Of a stretch of 64,000 nucleotides of DNA, positions 33,151-64,000 are shown in pieces. Source of the stretch: Macquaria australasica (Eukaryota; Chordata; Actinopteri; Centrarchiformes; Percichthyidae); contig SEMN01000482.1 in the NCBI GenBank assembly GCA_005408345.1, forward strand, positions 188,501-252,500, in the 5' to 3' direction. The notes under the pieces were generated by a model. The model was not told where the DNA came from. It made no database searches and saw only the letters and a program-made list of their open reading frames with translations. The translations under genes were made by a program, and so were the position numbers. Numbering within the stretch: the stretch's first letter is position 1; each line of letters starts with the position of its first letter.

Positions 33151-34567
33151 AATAATGGGGAAATGTCTTTATTGTTCAGGAGTTGATGAAATCTGTAATT
33201 AGAAAATACGTTTTTCTCTTTAAAACAAACGTAATCAATTAAAAATCTCGTAATTAAAAAAAATAAAAAAATCAATGGAAGCACATTTCAGGAAAAACAG
33301 ATCAAAGATTATGCATTATAGAAATAAAAATGCTCATGGTAAGATTCAAAGTCAGAAATGTAACTTTCTAGACCAAAAGTAATAACACAAAGTCAAAATT
33401 TTCTCATAATTTTCACTAGTGATTTTACAAATGTAAATTCTGAGTCAAAAATATTATAGTAAGTCAAAATTTTGACTAAAAAATAAATTTGACAACATAA
33501 AACCAATCTTTGACAAAATTTGACTTACCATGAGTATTTTTGCTTTTATCATGCCTCTTGTCTCATCTTTTCTGCATACATAGTAATCATAAATCTCGCT
33601 GGAAGGGAAATAAGACAGGTCTGACTAATCACGAGTGCTAGCAGAGTAACAAAATCATTTAGACAACTTGTATAGAGAGGTCAAGAATGAAATTGTTCCA
33701 TTAAGGCGAGAATGGAGAGAAAAACACAAAATTCTGTTTAAATCTGGACTGGAAGAGTTAAGTGAAATGTCATCAATGCAAGAAGCTATGTTTTGTTAAA
33801 ATATAGCCATCTAGAATAAGTCTGTACTCAATTATCATCCTCTACCTGCCTGTGGCCACTTTGAATGAGCCTCTACAGTGTTTATTTTCTGTTATTTTGT
33901 TCTACAGTACTGTGTTCATGTTATTTTATTATAACAGGGTATTGTATTTAAAAAGAGAATTACTGTTTGAGTCTATTCAGTATTAACGTTAAATAAATAA
34001 GTAGCACATGTTGATGGAACACTAATACGGATCATTTCTTGAACTTTCATCATGCAAAAATGACAGATACCCCAGGATATACTTAAAATTACGAGAGCTG
34101 CCACAAAATAAGCCAGTCTGGTTTGTAAGCACACATTTAAAATATTTATCAACTTTATGGTAGAAACATAGATAACACAAAAAACGTATATGGTTCACCT
34201 TTATGCAATAACACACTTACTAGCTATGATGATCATAGATTTCCAGTATAAAACCAGTGCAAATGTGGACACGTACAATGAACATCAGTCCTATTTACAT
34301 ATTAGTAGCACAAAAGGGTATAAAATATTAGTAGAAAAATAACAAACTGCACTATTTAAAATCATGAAAAACATTTGTTCCTGCAACATCTCAAGAGTGA
34401 CCGTCAAAATACAGAGAATAGCAAAATTACCATAGAAAATATTGAAAAATAATTTATGTGCTCATAAAAATCACCAATGTGTGATATTCCTTTCTACATA
34501 TTTCTACACGGACGTATAAGGCATGGACAGTTTTGGAACAATATGCACACAGGAGACATTCATTCTT
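33151..34567 (-). other. pcnt: Probable pcnt 3' UTR and spacer before senp2
   Basis: This lies downstream of the pcnt stop. Several AATAAA signals occur on the minus strand, the most distal at 33168-33173, giving at most about 1.4 kb of UTR. Nearer signals (for example near 33882) could be used. It contains an inverted-repeat element, listed separately, and otherwise AT-rich DNA without genes. Confidence 0.35.
33303..33560. repeat. AT-rich inverted repeat (about 258 bp)
   Basis: The left arm around 33311-33350 contains aaaaatgctcatggtaag. The right arm around 33520-33560 contains its near reverse complement, cttaccatgagtattttt, and both continue outward as inverted copies. Between them lie several tcaaaattt/aaattttga pieces. 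It is probably a MITE and could form a long hairpin in pcnt 3' UTR transcripts. Confidence 0.55.

Positions 34568-64000
<29,433 letters not shown>

Overview
The window is nuclear DNA from a vertebrate, almost certainly a ray-finned (teleost-type) fish. It holds five protein-coding genes, all on the minus strand, with short GT-AG introns, AT-rich spacers and many small DNA-transposon remnants and microsatellites of kinds common in teleosts. I reconstructed exons by hand from splice signals, reading-frame phase and remembered family sequences. The summed coding lengths close in frame for every gene.

Layout, low to high coordinate: (1) sp3, a three-zinc-finger Sp-family transcription factor, coding 3529-9584 in eight exons (644 codons). 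Its 3' UTR probably ends near 1880 and its GC-box/CCAAT promoter lies at about 9990-10142. (2) A spacer of about 4 kb with a polypurine/polypyrimidine minisatellite. (3) ola1, the Obg-like ATPase, coding 14449-18877 in ten exons (396 aa, the usual length), with an ETS/CRE/CCAAT promoter near 19280-19310. (4) tra2b, the SR-like splicing activator, coding 20989-24845 in eight coding exons (299 aa), with an unannotated 276-nt GAA-rich poison exon in intron 1. (5) senp2, the SUMO protease, coding 26925-32760 in seventeen exons (608 aa) with an intact catalytic triad and one GC-AG intron. (6) pcnt, a giant pericentrin-type centrosomal coiled-coil gene, from its stop at 34568 up to the window edge at 64000. 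It has at least 57 exons and about 4,200 codons in view, and its 5' end lies outside the window.

The genes do not form an operon or pathway. From memory of the human map, sp3-ola1 and tra2b-senp2 are two ancestral neighbour pairs (human 2q31 and 3q27), and pcnt (human 21q22) comes from a third location, so the window joins conserved blocks. One functional link is real but incidental: Sp3 carries a SUMO-acceptor motif (IKEE) and senp2 encodes a SUMO protease.

I found no undescribed biological system. The points most worth a second look are the tra2b poison exon, the very long pericentrin with AKAP9-like N-terminal and C-terminal features, its extra 315-nt C-terminal exon, a candidate 7-nt microexon, the likely non-AUG start of long Sp3, and a pair of nested hAT-type elements with visible target-site duplications.
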